A program made the translations under genes and the position numbers. From NCBI GenBank assembly GCA_003049465.1, contig PYSS01000213.1, positions 1 through 35,305 of the forward strand: 35,305 nucleotides of DNA, given 5' to 3'. This document shows positions 10,579 through 20,974 of the stretch, one piece after another (position 1 is the stretch's first letter; each line of letters begins with the position of its first letter). This stretch comes from Magnaporthiopsis rhizophila. Taxonomy: Eukaryota; Ascomycota; Sordariomycetes; Magnaporthales; Magnaporthaceae. Below the pieces are notes generated by a model that saw only the letters and a list, made by a program, of their open reading frames with translations, did no database searches and was not told the origin of the DNA.

Positions 10579-11887
10579 AGCCGCATTATGATGCGTTCTT
10601 TTTACCCTTTTATTTGGTGCCTTGTTCCCCTGGTTTGCGGGAACGTGCCTCGGAACCTTTTTGCGCCAACTCGGAAAAAGTGACGCGCCGGCGCCATTTC
10701 CTGTCTTGCTGGTCGCAACAGCAGCATGATCGGTGGCGGTAACCAGCCGCCCGTCCGGGTCCGCAAGTCGCGCAGTGATTGTTCAAGCCAATCCCGGAGC
10801 AACAGCGGGATAAATTCCCTGCCTACCTAGATGATAAACCCTTTCGTCTGTTTGGAAAAGCCAGATTGTCGCGAGAGATTGAGTTTGAAGCCGCGACGCA
10901 TGCAGCGGCATAAATAAATTCCCCTTGCGTATGTAGTCCCAGCCCCACGAACCTGGGCCTGTCCTTCCCGTGCCGGGCGCCAGGGCCCGTTGCCTAACCC
11001 CTGCGTGCAGGGACCTGCCTCCGCTACGCCGCGGGCAGACAGGGCGGCGACGTGGCGGCGCAACAGCGAGGCTAACCCTTGATAAAAAAAAATGCGCGCG
11101 GCTCTGGTGGAGGCTGTCGTAGCTGCCACCGGTACCTGGCCGGGTGCTTCCTACCCCTAGGTAGGAAGGTACCTAGGTGTCGCCATCATCAGAAGTCGTC
11201 GTGGGCGACGGTGTGCTGTGGTGCCGACGTTTTCCCGGCACGGCACCATGGTAGGGCCTCAATTCCCCGGGCGATCAATCGTGCAATTCTCTAGCGCTCA
11301 AGTTAGCGGAGTGCCAGGGGCTGATTAGTGGGCCGTGCCTTTCTTTAGCGCCTTTACAGCACTGTCAAGCTTGAAGTTCTGGATCGAAACATCGCACCTG
11401 GGACCCACAGCCGTCCCCACCGCCCTCGTCTGGTCGCCGCCAGCCTCGTGGTTTGCTGGTCGTTATTCCTTGGTCGACTTGCTGGCGCGCGGGCACGCCA
11501 GCAACGGACTCGAATTTATGGTGGCTACGAAACACAGGGGACGCGCAATTGGCATTTTGGCTTTGCCTTGAATGGCTATTTAGATATCTAGGTAATTAAT
11601 CACCGCCGCGTGGAGGCTCGGGTAAAGCCCATCCCATCCGCGCAAAAGGCATCATGCCGCCCAGGTTGTCACCACCAAAGAGCAAAACAAGCTAAAGACA
11701 ATAAACTGGTGAAGGCTGTAGATGGAGTATTTAATTAAAGTGTGCAGGCGCGGGCAATGCTTTGTACGAGTTTGCGGTAATTATATAGGAATATACGCAA
11801 GGTAAGAAGGCAACGTCGAAAGAGTTTTTTTTCTTGTTTTTAAACGCGGACGAAATTAAAAAAAAGTATTTTTAACCAGGTTTTCTT

Positions 11888-11985
11888 TTATAAGGGAGAA
11901 GGAACGGGGAAAAGGAACAAGAAAATGAAGGAGAAATAAAAAAGAGAAAAGGAAAGAGAAATAGGAAAGAGAAGAAGGAAATTAA
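11888..11985 (+). repeat. Polypurine low-complexity block
   Basis: About 100 bases are almost entirely A and G on the plus strand, with an irregular ggaaaagaaa-like pattern. The left border TTTTATAAGGGAGAAGG resembles, in reverse complement, the border of the pyrimidine block at 30545-30708 (TTTTATAAGAGGAAAGG). Confidence 0.75.
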
Positions 11986-12359
11986 GGATTTTTTATATCT
12001 TTTTTATTATAAGCAATGTTGAAATTAATAGCGCGCACAGGGGAAGTGAAGCGCTAATTACAGGGACGGCGGGCGCACGTTCAGTTGGATTAGGCCCTGC
12101 AATGCATTACGTTAGTGCTGTGCAGGGCCCTAAGCAAGTTTGGTTACAGACTTTGTTATTTAGGTGAGGGGCAGCCAATTTTGTTCCCTTATATATTTTC
12201 CAATATCGGTACCGCGGGTTTTTACCGTGCGGGCGTTCCGGTGCCCTAGCTTAATTCCCGATAAATTATTTTGTATGGGGCTGGCAAAAAATCGACCCAC
12301 GGCCACCAAAGCCATCTCCGCATTAGGCCGACAAATTTGACTCAGTTAAATCGAGAGCA

Positions 12360-12700
12360 ATTTGGAGGGCGGGTGATTCGTAGCCCTGTAGCCCCTATAA
12401 AGCTAGTGACTCGTGGGCGCCAACCCCTTACAAAGTAGGTGATTTGCAGGACAGTGGCGCCCTGTAAGCTAGGCTTGCAAGCGTGGGCTGCATGCACAAC
12501 CCCTACAGGGTAGGTTGCGTGCATAACCTCTGCAGGGTAGGTGCTTTGCATAACCAACCATAAGCCCCAACCAAGTGTACAGGAGGTGCAGGGTAGGCCA
12601 GGTACGTACCCTAGCCTTAAACTAATTATATAACTTAGCCCTAACCGGTATAAGGGTTACAGGGTAGGGGCTACAGGGTAGGTTACCCTGTTACATGCAG
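12360..12700. repeat. Degenerate CAGGGTAGG repeats
   Basis: The core cagggtagg occurs at least five times (near 12502, 12532, 12586, 12660 and 12673). The clearest pair is embedded in longer similar stretches ending gcataacc. The spacing is irregular, so this is not a CRISPR or simple satellite. Function is unknown. Confidence 0.6.
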
Positions 12701-12837
12701 TAGTTATTTTTAACAAGCAATTTCCCCTTTATAAAAGCTTTTTACCGTAAATTTTTACTTAATATACCAGTTTTAACTATAAACCCTTTAAAAATAAAGA
12801 ATTTTATACCTCCTAAAAAAAGTTGTAAATTTTAAAA

Positions 12838-12975
12838 ACCTAAAAAACCCAAAACCCAAACCCGCTAAAAACCCAAACCCAAAAACCCAAACCCAAACGG
12901 GTACCCATTGGGTCCACTTTTTAGGTTTGGGTCAAATGGGTGTTTTGGTTTTTGGGTCGTATGGGTTTTGGCCGT
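12838..12975. repeat. AACCCA array followed by its inverse
   Basis: The plus strand carries repeated aacccaaaccc units from about 12838 to 12898, and from 12902 to 12965 the inverse type (gggtttgggtcaaatgggtg and similar). The two halves can pair as a long imperfect hairpin. The block ends in ggccgtcccta, whose reverse complement TAGGGACGGCC resembles hAT transposon termini, which often have such subterminal arrays (established pattern). A matching second end was not found. Confidence 0.55.
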
Positions 12976-13189
12976 CCCTAGCCAAGCCGAAGTGTGCCTT
13001 GCGGGTCTCGTAGGTCGCCGGACCAAGCGTTCCGGGATGCTTTCTATTTCTGCCGACCTACGACATGGGTCTGCTCAGCGTGGCTTTTTCCGCGCGCGGT
13101 CCTAGCACCCCGAATCTCCCACCAGGGCAGCCCCCGCTGCGACTGGTTCCGCCCTCATCTGCTCCGCTCTCTCTCCCGTCATCCCGCCG

Positions 13190-13735
13190 TGTTACAAAGG
13201 GACAGAATCGGCTTGAAGAGGAGTCTTAATTAATAATAATTCTCTCAGGGCCTCAAGGAGATGCTTAAGGGAGCAGAATCCCCCTAAGGAACCCTTCGAG
13301 GGGGCGGCCTTTATATAAGCCTCCTGGTGGTCCGTGCGGAGGGCCGGCTGGTACGTACCGGAGAGGGGTTGGACTGCCGATCCCCCCTCCTTTTGCGAGG
13401 GTTTTGTGTCTGTTGTTCCCGCTCCAACCAACGGGCGCCTAGGAGCCTTGGCCCTCTTGTTGGTCGGATGCCTGGGGAATGATCCCCGTGTGACACGCCG
13501 TCGGGGATTGATGGGCTTTACCATGCGCTGCTGTCGGCTGCCGAGCCGGAGCAACTACGCGCACAGCCAGCACCGTTAGGAGAAAAAAAAAATAAGAGGC
13601 CGCGGCCGGCGGTACTCCGAGCATGGCGGCGGCGCAGTCGGCCGCGAAGGCAAGAAAGGGGAAGGGAAAAAAAAGGTGGAGAAAAAAAAAAAAAAAAAAA
13701 AAACGACTACTCACCTGAGCAGCCGATTTGTTACA
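13190..13735. mobile_element. Possible LTR or solo LTR-like block
   Basis: The block starts TGTTACA and ends TGTTACA. Just inside, AATCGGCT (near 13205) and its complement AGCCGATT (13721-13728) form short inverted ends, so both termini are of the TG...CA kind. A TATATAA-like box lies at about 13314. There is no clear target-site duplication and no second copy in the window. The broken coding region at 14.2-15.7 kb could be its internal part. This is a tentative call from terminal motifs only. Confidence 0.35.
13682..13703 (+). repeat. Poly-A tract (22 A)
   Basis: An uninterrupted run of 22 A on the plus strand lies near the end of the LTR-like block. Confidence 0.95.
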
Positions 13736-14024
13736 GACTATGAAGCTCTGGCCACTGGGAGGCGCGGCTGGCCTGGCCTGACCTTGCTAATACACCGCCC
13801 TTCCTGGCCATCTGGATGATAGCGCGGGCAGGCTCCACCGATGCTAGCGTTCTCCTACGCACGCGCCAGCGTCCCTTTGTCTTGCAAAGGAGGAGGCAGA
13901 ACGCACGCCGTCGGTAAGTCTCCCATGGATTCCTACATCATGGCGGTTACAGTTGCTGCAGCAGCTGTCTGGTACCCATCTTCTTCTACACAGCACCCCA
14001 TCCCGACTATCATTTCCTGCCTAC

Positions 14025-14190
14025 TTCGAAGCACCTTTTGTCTCATTTCCTATTTCCTTCGAAGTTCGTTTTGTCTCTTTTCCTACTTCCTCCGAAATTC
14101 CTTTCATTCTTTTCCTATTTCTCCCGAAGCACCTTTTGCCTCTTTTCCTACTTCCCTTCAAGCGCCTTCTGTCTCCCCTTCTCATTTACC
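14025..14190 (+). repeat. Imperfect 33-bp tandem repeat, about five copies
   Basis: The pyrimidine-rich unit is of the form ttcgaagcaccttttgtctc followed by about 13 more bases (tttcctacttcc-like). It recurs about five times at intervals of about 33 bp, the copies starting near 14027, 14060, 14093, 14125 and 14158. Divergence is about 20-30 percent. It ends about 20 bp before the ATG at 14208 and so could be a transcribed leader of the broken gene downstream. Confidence 0.75.
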
Positions 14191-14207
14191 CATCCATAGA
14201 CCCCACA

Positions 14208-15719
14208 ATGGCGACCGGCATTGAGTCTGGTCGTCGTCTGGTTCGTTGTTCTAGGCATAAATGCCATCATATTCGCATCTAAAGAGCTGGTGCACCGGGA
14301 CAAAGGCCTGGAGGAGCTCTGCAACGGCATCGAGTGGGCCTACAAGTATTGCCTGCATGCAGACGATCTGTTGGCCCGAACTCGGGCGGTGTTCCGGGTC
14401 GACCGCCACATCTTGCATTTGCGCAAGAGCTTGCAAAAGGCGCACCAACGGGTGTGGGGACGCCTCGGCCAGGCGATCATGAAGTTGAACCCCAAGGTTC
14501 TTTCCGCGCTCCTCAGCGACGGCGGACAGATTCCGGTTGACAAGATTCACCGGCTCATCCGCAAGAGCAAGATCCAGGGCATGTCCGCGAGCATCCATCA
14601 GGCTCAGGTGGAGCTTGCAGCCGCCCTCGCCGGGTTGAGCAACAATCCTGATGTCGCCCAGCACCTTAAACAACTCCAAGTTGCCAATGCCGCCGCTCCT
14701 TCTCTTCCTCCTCCTCCCCCGGAGGAACAAACTGGGGTCCACCCCGCTTTGCCGAACCCGCTTCGACGCCGTCTCGCATTGCAGAGCCCGCACCGGCCCC
14801 GCGCCGCCCTGCCCAGCCCGCCCCGGCGCCGTTCAGGCCTTCCGAGCCCGCCTCGGCGTCAGCCATTGTCGCGTCACGGCCCGGTCCGGCGTACAAGCAT
14901 CCCCATTCTGCCACCTCCGCCCATCTTGCCCCGACCGCCACCTCCGAGACCGGCGGTATGCGTAAGGGCGCACAACCTCCTCCGGCTCCGTCTACGCGGT
15001 CCGAACGGTCCCAAACTCGCACTGAACAGTCCCCGGCGCCTTCAAATCGGTCCGACGAGTCGCGTGGTCGCCCGGAAGGTTCCAACGCTTCTAAAAAGCG
15101 GCACGGTCGGCCCCGCAGGCGCCCGGAGCCCTCCCCGGCTCCTCTGGAACTTTCCGGCCCCAAGAAGAATCCCCCGCGGCCCACTCCCGCGACCGACCCC
15201 CAGCCCGACCCGACCCGCGGCCGCGCAAAGTCCGCCGCTAGTTCCCGACCCGACGGCGGCGCGCAACGCGCGCAGCCTCCCGCCGCCGCCGCCTCTGCTA
15301 CCTCCCCCAAAGGCTGGCAGGATACTCGGGACAACGCTGCTGCCCCTCGCGGCCGTCGGGGCGGCATGAGGGGTGGCATGAGGGGCGGCATGAGGGGCGG
15401 AGCACAGTTCCAGCCCGCGACAGCCCTCTCCTGGCATTCCAGACAAGACTCTTGATAACCAGAGACAAACAATGACGGCGCAGACATCACTGGCGGGCCT
15501 CGGGACTACAACGACCCCGAGGACTACCAGTCCCAGGACTGTTACGCTGAGGACTACGAGTACGAGGCCCAGGAGGGCGACTGGGAAGGCGGCGGGGACG
15601 CCGAGATTGATGGCGACTATGGCGGCGTTGCTGGCCGGACCGTCGGCGGCCTGATTGAATGCTTCACTAACGCTGCCGGGGACTACACGCTTGGCGACAT
15701 GCTGTCGGGCGGCTGCTAA
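14208..15719 (+). pseudogene. Frameshifted gene for a Pro/Ala-rich, RGG-repeat, acidic-tail protein
   Basis: I do not recognise this gene. Three segments read as one protein. A helical N-terminal part (about 14230-14690, around KELVHRDKGLEELCNGIEW) is in one frame. A Pro/Ala/Ser-rich part (14700-15360, with repeats such as AEPAPAPRRPAQPAPAP) is one frame back. It ends in three to four RGGM repeats (15357-15402), an RGG-box arrangement often seen in RNA-binding proteins. TGA and TAA stops at 15453-15458 interrupt that frame. It then continues as an Asp/Glu/Tyr-rich tail (DYNDPEDYQSQDCYAEDYEY) to the TAA at 15717-15719. The ATG at 14208 is in the frame of the middle part, not of the N-terminal part. 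The breaks could be decay, sequencing errors in C-runs (14717-14721), or an intron near 15408-15480 that I could not fit in phase. The layout (LTR-like block, leader repeat, helical domain, RGG) loosely suggests a retroelement gag (inference). Confidence 0.45.
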
Positions 15720-16812
15720 GCGGCAAGTGACGCTGCCCAATGTGTCGAGGCACCAGCCATTAGGCTAAAAACTACAATTTCCTTTTTTTATTCGGGTGCC
15801 ATGGGTTTAGGTCGGGCATTGACGGATATAGACTGGTATAGACGGGCATAGACGGTGGTTCTTCTTCTTCGCCTACCTTGGCAACACTAGAAACAATTTG
15901 TAGCGCAAACATTTAATTCGACATTTGGCGTCGCTTTGTTCGCCCCAGCTCGCGATCGTCTTGGTGTTTGTCGTCAAAAAAGGGGTTTTCGGTTCCTTTG
16001 TTGACATGTCGTCGTTTGCGCCCCACCGACTACCATTGCGGTATCCACATGATGCCCACTCTGCGTATCGAGAGCATCCCATTGGGGCGGATTGTTTCTT
16101 AGGCGACAGACAGCTCGCGAGCGCAAAAAAGAAAAAGAAAAAAAACATGACAACCAATTGAACACCACTCTCGCTCCTGGCGCCGCCTTTTCCTCTCCTC
16201 TACGGAGTGTCGCATCTAGTAAGCCTGGAAGATAATCCCATCGCGAATGCTCCCGCTTGATGCGCCATCAAACGAAGGTGTTTTGCGTTGGCGGCAGCCC
16301 GCGCGCAGCAGCGGTCGCTCCATGTTTTTGGCCGAATTGTCGACCCGACGGCGCTGAAGTTTTTTTTGATTCTTCTAGAGCCGATTTAATGGACCTGGCA
16401 GTGTCCCCGCTTCAGCGCCCACAGCGGTCCAGCCCCGCGGCAACGACCCTGTTGTTCGCTGGGCAGACAATCACGTTCTCTGAAAACTTGTCCGAGTTGT
16501 AAAAATATCGGCAGCATCGCACTTGCGACAATCGAAAGGAATAATATAAAGTTTAATAAAATTAATATAAGAAAAAAGCTGCATTTAAAATTTATTTGCC
16601 ATCTTTTTTTTGTTTATTTTGGAAGTATCGTGGATGCAAGTTGCAAGCCTGTTTCCTACCACCACAGCGACAATCCAAAGGCGGGGACTCGTTTTGCAGA
16701 TCGGATAACTTTTTGGAAAACGTGACTATGTACTGATGTGACTTGCCCCTTTGGGTTATAATTGGACGTGGGTTGACGAATCTGAAATGCCCCAACCGCC
16801 TCGTCCAGCTGT
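15720..16812. other. Intergenic region
   Basis: No gene was recognised. Near 15820-15850 a short motif tatagac(t/g)gg is repeated in gacggatatagactggtata and gacgggcatagacgg. An A-rich stretch lies at 16120-16146. The DNA at 16530-16620 is AT-rich and follows the isochorismatase 3' end. Confidence 0.55.
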
Positions 16813-18074
16813 TTATTTTTTCCCCAGCCCGGCGATGATGTCTGTGCTGTTGGCCAGGAACCCGTTCAAGTTGGCATTGTACCTGCTTATCCATTAGCTA
16901 CCGGCACAACCACGGAGGGAGATGCCTCCCCCCTTTTCTCTTTTAGCGGTACAAGGCAGCAAGGAGAGTTGAGGACTTACCTAACCATCTGCTCGGCATA
17001 CCACGGGCTAATGGTCGCAGCCGCGTCGGGCACGTAGATCATGTCGAACCCCTTGTAGTAACCGTCCAGAAGCGTGCCCCAGACGCACTGGTCGCTGTTG
17101 ACGCCGCCGATGAACAGCGTCGTGATGCCGTTTTCCTGCAGGAACAAGCCGAGAGGCGTCTGGGCGCCCCACAGGCCCGAGATGCGGTCTAGGTGCCGAG
17201 AGTCAGTGGGTCAGTTTTGGCTTGCAGAGAAAACAGCAAAAAAAAAAAAAAAAAAGGGGAAGAAACAAAAAAGAGGCCGAGGCGTGTGCTTACTCTTGTT
17301 AAAGTAGAAATCTGTCCCCTTCTCGACGCCCTGCACCATCTCGGCGTCCAGATCCCCGTACGGCCGCGCGTTCCAGGATCCCCGGCACAGCTTCTTGCCC
17401 AGCTGCACCGTCTTCCCGCCCGCGTCCGTCATGGAGCCCATGTCGGAGCAGAAGCTGGTGGCCCTAGTGTGGTCATCAGAGAAGCCATCCAAGTCGGCCG
17501 GCGGCGAGATTATCAGGTCGTGGTCGTCAAAACCTGTCGTGTCGTTCCCGAAGTCGTCAGCTTTTTAGCCTTGAAGGGCGATCCGATCGATAGAGAGAAA
17601 GGTGCGTGGATCGTGAAAAACTTTACCCCAGTTTGTCCAGAGGATCTTCATCCCGTTTTCGCGGAACGCCTTGATCAGATTGATGGTGGGGCCGACGGCG
17701 GCGCGGCCGAGCGAGGCGGACGGGGTCATGTTTGGGTGCAGGAAAAAGTTCTGCATGTCCACAATGACGAAGGCGGACCGGCTCGGCTCGATGACGGCAG
17801 ACGCGCGTTCGCCAAGCATCTTGATCGTCTTCGGGTTGGGCGCGGGCAGGCGCGCGGACCGGGTAAGGTCCCACGCGGTGGTGCCCGCCTTCTCGTCCTT
17901 GGAAACGAGTTTCCAGTGGTTGTAGTAGTTCCCCATCAGGGCCGGGTCCGACGAGTTGGTGTTGCCGGCAATGGCATTGAACGTCGAGTACGTGCCGTAC
18001 ACCTGGCCAAGCACGGGAGTAGCCGCCGCGGCGAGAGCCACAGCCAGGGGCTGCCAAGACTGGGAGAAACGCAT
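16813..18074 (-). CDS. Secreted isochorismatase-family (cysteine) hydrolase, four exons
   Basis: Exons on the minus strand are 18074-17627, 17560-17294, 17188-16981 and 16882-16813, giving 330 residues. Introns are 66, 105 and 98 bp, all GT-AG with matching phases. Residues 1 to about 23 (MRFSQSWQPLAVALAAAATP...) are a signal peptide. The core reads AFVIVDMQNFF with Asp106, then ILWTNW. Lys238 (FYFNKNRISG) and Cys273 (VNSDQCVWG) complete the Asp-Lys-Cys triad of the family. Members hydrolyse isochorismate, nicotinamide or other amides; the substrate cannot be read from the sequence. A secreted member with N-glycosylation-type sites (for example NSS at 40-42) suggests action on an extracellular substrate. 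Intron 2 contains an 18-base poly-T in the sense strand. The first intron ends in a less usual AAG acceptor. The gene appears intact. Confidence 0.9.
17238..17255 (+). repeat. Poly-A tract (18 A) in isochorismatase intron 2
   Basis: This run of 18 A on the plus strand is poly-T in the sense of the minus-strand gene and lies inside intron 2 (17189-17293). Confidence 0.95.
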
Positions 18075-18204
18075 GGCGAAGAAAAATTAGGTCTAGCCTG
18101 GGCTGCGTGCGGGTAGAGAAAAAAAAAAGAGTGTGGGAGGCACGGTCGGTGGGTGGCCAGAGCACTGGAGTCTTTGGACGGACAGCGGCGGGTGCTAGAT
18201 GGCG

Positions 18205-18211
18205 TTATATA
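18205..18211 (-). promoter_or_regulatory. TATA box of the isochorismatase-family gene
   Basis: TATATAA on the minus strand lies about 131 bp upstream of the ATG at 18074. Confidence 0.6.
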
Positions 18212-19596
18212 GCAGAGGTGTCGACCTATGTTCGTTCGCCCCCTGCCCTTGACCTTGGCGATGCTGGCGCACCCTTACGACAGAGGAGCGGCGACATGGA
18301 CAGGTCGTCTTTTTGTTTGCTGCGAGAACGGTCTGCTTTAAATTAATGGCTCACCTCCTTGTGTCTCGCGGTCGGATCAATGACTTCTGTCCCCGCCTCA
18401 GTCTAGCGAATACGCCCTTCTTGGAGCGGTCAATTGACTCGTTTCCTGGGCCAAAGCGCGCGGCCCGCTCGTGCAGAACCCCGCGCCTGGCACCCTGTAC
18501 CTTTTTAGAGTTCCAGCCTTGCCTGGGGCGATGCCTGCAGGTGGCCCCTATTTCTCCAAATTCCCGGCCCGTTGCAGGGCCACACAAGCATCAGCCCTGC
18601 GTCCCTGGCAACAAGCTTTCATCTCCCGGCTCTTTTCCTCGTTAGGGACACAAAAAGGGGCTAGGGTCTCTTGTGTACCCCCACAGCCACGCCGCCGACT
18701 CGCCTGTTCCTCCGACTTTAGAACACAAAAACTGGTTGCACCGCCTGGTTGTGGGTGGGTCCTGAGCCGGCGCCTGCTGCGCATGGATGTAGATGCGCGA
18801 AACGGCCGCAAGCGTTTCTTCCAAGGCATTGGCAGACGCCACTCCGCCCACCGCTAATGTAAATCGTTAACGGTTTTCGGCATTTGAGGAGAGGATGGTG
18901 GCGTTTGGCGCCTCACCCCGCAAATTCCCCGACATGGACCGTTGACAAAGTTTAATTCGACGACTGACCCCTATCCCCGCCACGCCAGTCGCCAGCACCT
19001 TGGTTTTCCCTTGGGCGGTTTCGCCTGGGGCGGCTACGCCTGGCAGATGGAGTCGCCAGACGGAACGAATGCGTCAGCTCCCACCTTTCCAGAAATCCCC
19101 TTAAACCTGGGCTTTACAAACAGCCCGCCTCGGAGACAGCATCAGATAAAAAGCAAATCAGGCAGCGGCTCCTTATCATCCCAATGCGCCCTGCTTGGAG
19201 CAGCCGGCCGCTCCTTATAATTAAATACTTTCGGCAAAAGTGGTTTCTGCTGTCGCCTTGACATAACGCAACCCTGTGGCGACGTGCAATCCTGCCCCAA
19301 ACGGATAATCCTACGCCTCACGTCAGCGACTACCTTTTAAGGTGATATAAATCGCCCAAACCCTGTCTGTGCAAGTTGAATCCATTCCTGGGGGTTACAA
19401 GTGGCCCCTGTGGTTAAGGCACCAGCACTTGGGCACTCCCAGCCAATGTCATGTTGCGAAATCCATTTAAAATTTTGGTGGTGATTGGTTGGGACTTGGA
19501 GAAGCCCCTGCCAAAGCCTTGGCCGCAAGACAGCATGCGACCACCAGGTCGGAAAAGTCCGAAGATCTCGGGTCGTTGGCAAGCGGATCATTTGCA
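18212..19596. other. Divergent intergenic region
   Basis: This separates the minus-strand isochorismatase-family gene from the plus-strand GPI-protein gene. It holds overlapping frames on both strands without recognisable protein character. A gattggttggg string near 19483 contains an inverted CCAAT box about 110 bp upstream of the TATA box of the next gene. Nothing else was found. Confidence 0.55.
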
Positions 19597-19604
19597 TATA
19601 TATA
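19597..19604 (+). promoter_or_regulatory. TATA box of the GPI-type protein
   Basis: TATATATA on the plus strand lies about 150 bp upstream of the ATG at 19751. Confidence 0.6.
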
Positions 19605-19750
19605 CAGCGGCCTCGCCCCAAAAACCACAACTGTGAATGACTTGCTCAAGCGTCTTGCCCCGGCAGCTTACCTTGTCGAACATAATCATTTCCACAATAT
19701 TTCCCCCATCTCTGCTTTATTTTCTTCGTCCGGCCACAGCTACAACCACC

Positions 19751-20577
19751 ATGCAGTCCTCAACTTCCCTTTTTATTCCCTTTCTCCTGGCCACCATGGC
19801 CCAATCGGTTTCCTGCCAAGCCTTGACCACGGGGCCCACGAAAGTGTGGATGCCCATGGACAAGCCACATAATAGCATCCCGACAGACGCCGAGTCTATC
19901 TTTGCCACCACCACCGTGATGGGTGACTCGGCCGTGCCAACGGGAACCACGGAGCTCGTCATCGGCCTTGGCCCTGGGATCACCAGAGGCGACTGGCTGC
20001 TCGGCATGTCCATGACCTACATCAGCACAACGGCTCTGCACATGACCTGGAGCGGAGGGGAAACCACTTCGATGGCGTCTGGCACCTCCAGCGGGACCAA
20101 GGAGGGAAAGGCGATAACCACGTAAGTGTGCAGACTGGGGTTCCTCTTCGCCTAGCAGCACTTTTGGGGTGTCCCGAATGGTCAAAATAGTTGGCCCTAA
20201 CAAACTACCGTCGCCAAAAACACAGATTCGCCATGGCGGTGTGTTCATCGACATCTGGGGCAACGAGGGCGTCCTGTATAGGCTCGTACGGCGAGAGCGG
20301 CGCCTCCTGGCTGTTCAAGACGGACAAGCCGGACGAGACGCTCTCGTTGCAGAAGTTCACAAGCATGACTCCGTACCCGACGAGGCCCACCATTGGCAAG
20401 CTGCCAGTCACCATCCTGGCCGCCCAGGCTACATCGACTCCATCGACATTATCGACGCCGTCGACGGCCAGGACTACCTCATCGTCCACCGGTGCCGCCG
20501 CCCCGAGGCAGACTGGGACTGAGCATATGCTTGCTGCCGGCGCCTTGGCAGTTGGCGCGGCAGTGCTGGCACTATAA
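19751..20577 (+). CDS. Probable GPI-anchored cell-surface protein, two exons
   Basis: Exons are 19751-20121 and 20226-20577, joined across a 104-bp intron with a GTAAGT donor and CACAG acceptor in matching phase, predicting 240 residues. The start is in good context (CCACCATG). Residues 1 to about 23 (MQSSTSLFIPFLLATMAQSV...) form a signal peptide. The middle is Thr/Ser-rich with the segment TKVWMPM. A Ser/Thr stretch (TPSTLSTPSTARTTSSSTG) precedes a short hydrophobic tail (MLAAGALAVGAAVLAL) that ends the protein, the usual arrangement for GPI attachment. Fungal surface proteins with this build are common and mostly uncharacterised. The role is likely structural or in surface interaction (inference). 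Reading through the donor would stop at once on the TAA within GTAAGT, supporting the intron. Confidence 0.8.
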
Positions 20578-20859
20578 TTAGTTACAATATGCACACCATT
20601 TGGACTCGGTAGAAAAGGTCGCTGGGTAGATAATTGAAGGAGAGTACTTCTTATAAGCCAATAAATTTTACCATAGCCATGCGGAGGCAGTGTAGAAGCT
20701 GCCCCGACCGCCTATAGATTTTAATGCCCTTATCGACGCTCATCTGCCAATATCTTCATGTCACAACGCCCAGGCATGGGAAGAAAGCAATAAAGATTCT
20801 TTTATAGTCCCTCGTGCATAAACTAGCAATTTAGAAAGGAAACCACCGCCAGGCGAAAA

Positions 20860-20862
<3 letters not shown>

Positions 20863-20898
<36 letters not shown>
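20863..20898 (+). repeat. Poly-A tract (36 A)
   Basis: An uninterrupted run of 36 A on the plus strand, the longest homopolymer in the window. It starts 285 bp after the stop codon of the GPI-type protein gene. Confidence 0.95.
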
Positions 20899-20900
<2 letters not shown>

Positions 20901-20974
20901 ACGGGGAGGCCCGACATTTAAATTTACCAACTTGACGCCATTCCTAAGACAATAAAAGAAAAGTGATCTCGAAT

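Larger units (their letters stand above)
9903..13189. other. Gene-free region rich in short repeats
   Basis: I find no gene in these 3.3 kb. The sequence holds CCTAGGTA-type palindromic motifs (near 10558, 10821, 11151 and 11586), an A-rich purine block at 11888-11985, CAGGGTAGG repeats at 12360-12700 and an AACCCA array at 12838-12975. The stretch 11700-12900 is clearly more AT-rich than its surroundings. The open frames present are short and overlap on both strands. Confidence 0.6.

Noticed and set aside
12360..12700. CAGGGTAGG repeats as a CRISPR array or telomere
   Set aside because: Spacing and units are irregular, the organism is a eukaryote, and the unit is not a known telomere repeat.
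12061..12980. A complete hAT element bounded by cagggacggc and its inverse
   Set aside because: The ends share only nine bases and the flanks show no 8-bp target duplication.
13192..13554. Minus-strand frame of 120 codons
   Set aside because: It lies within the LTR-like block and has no recognisable protein features.
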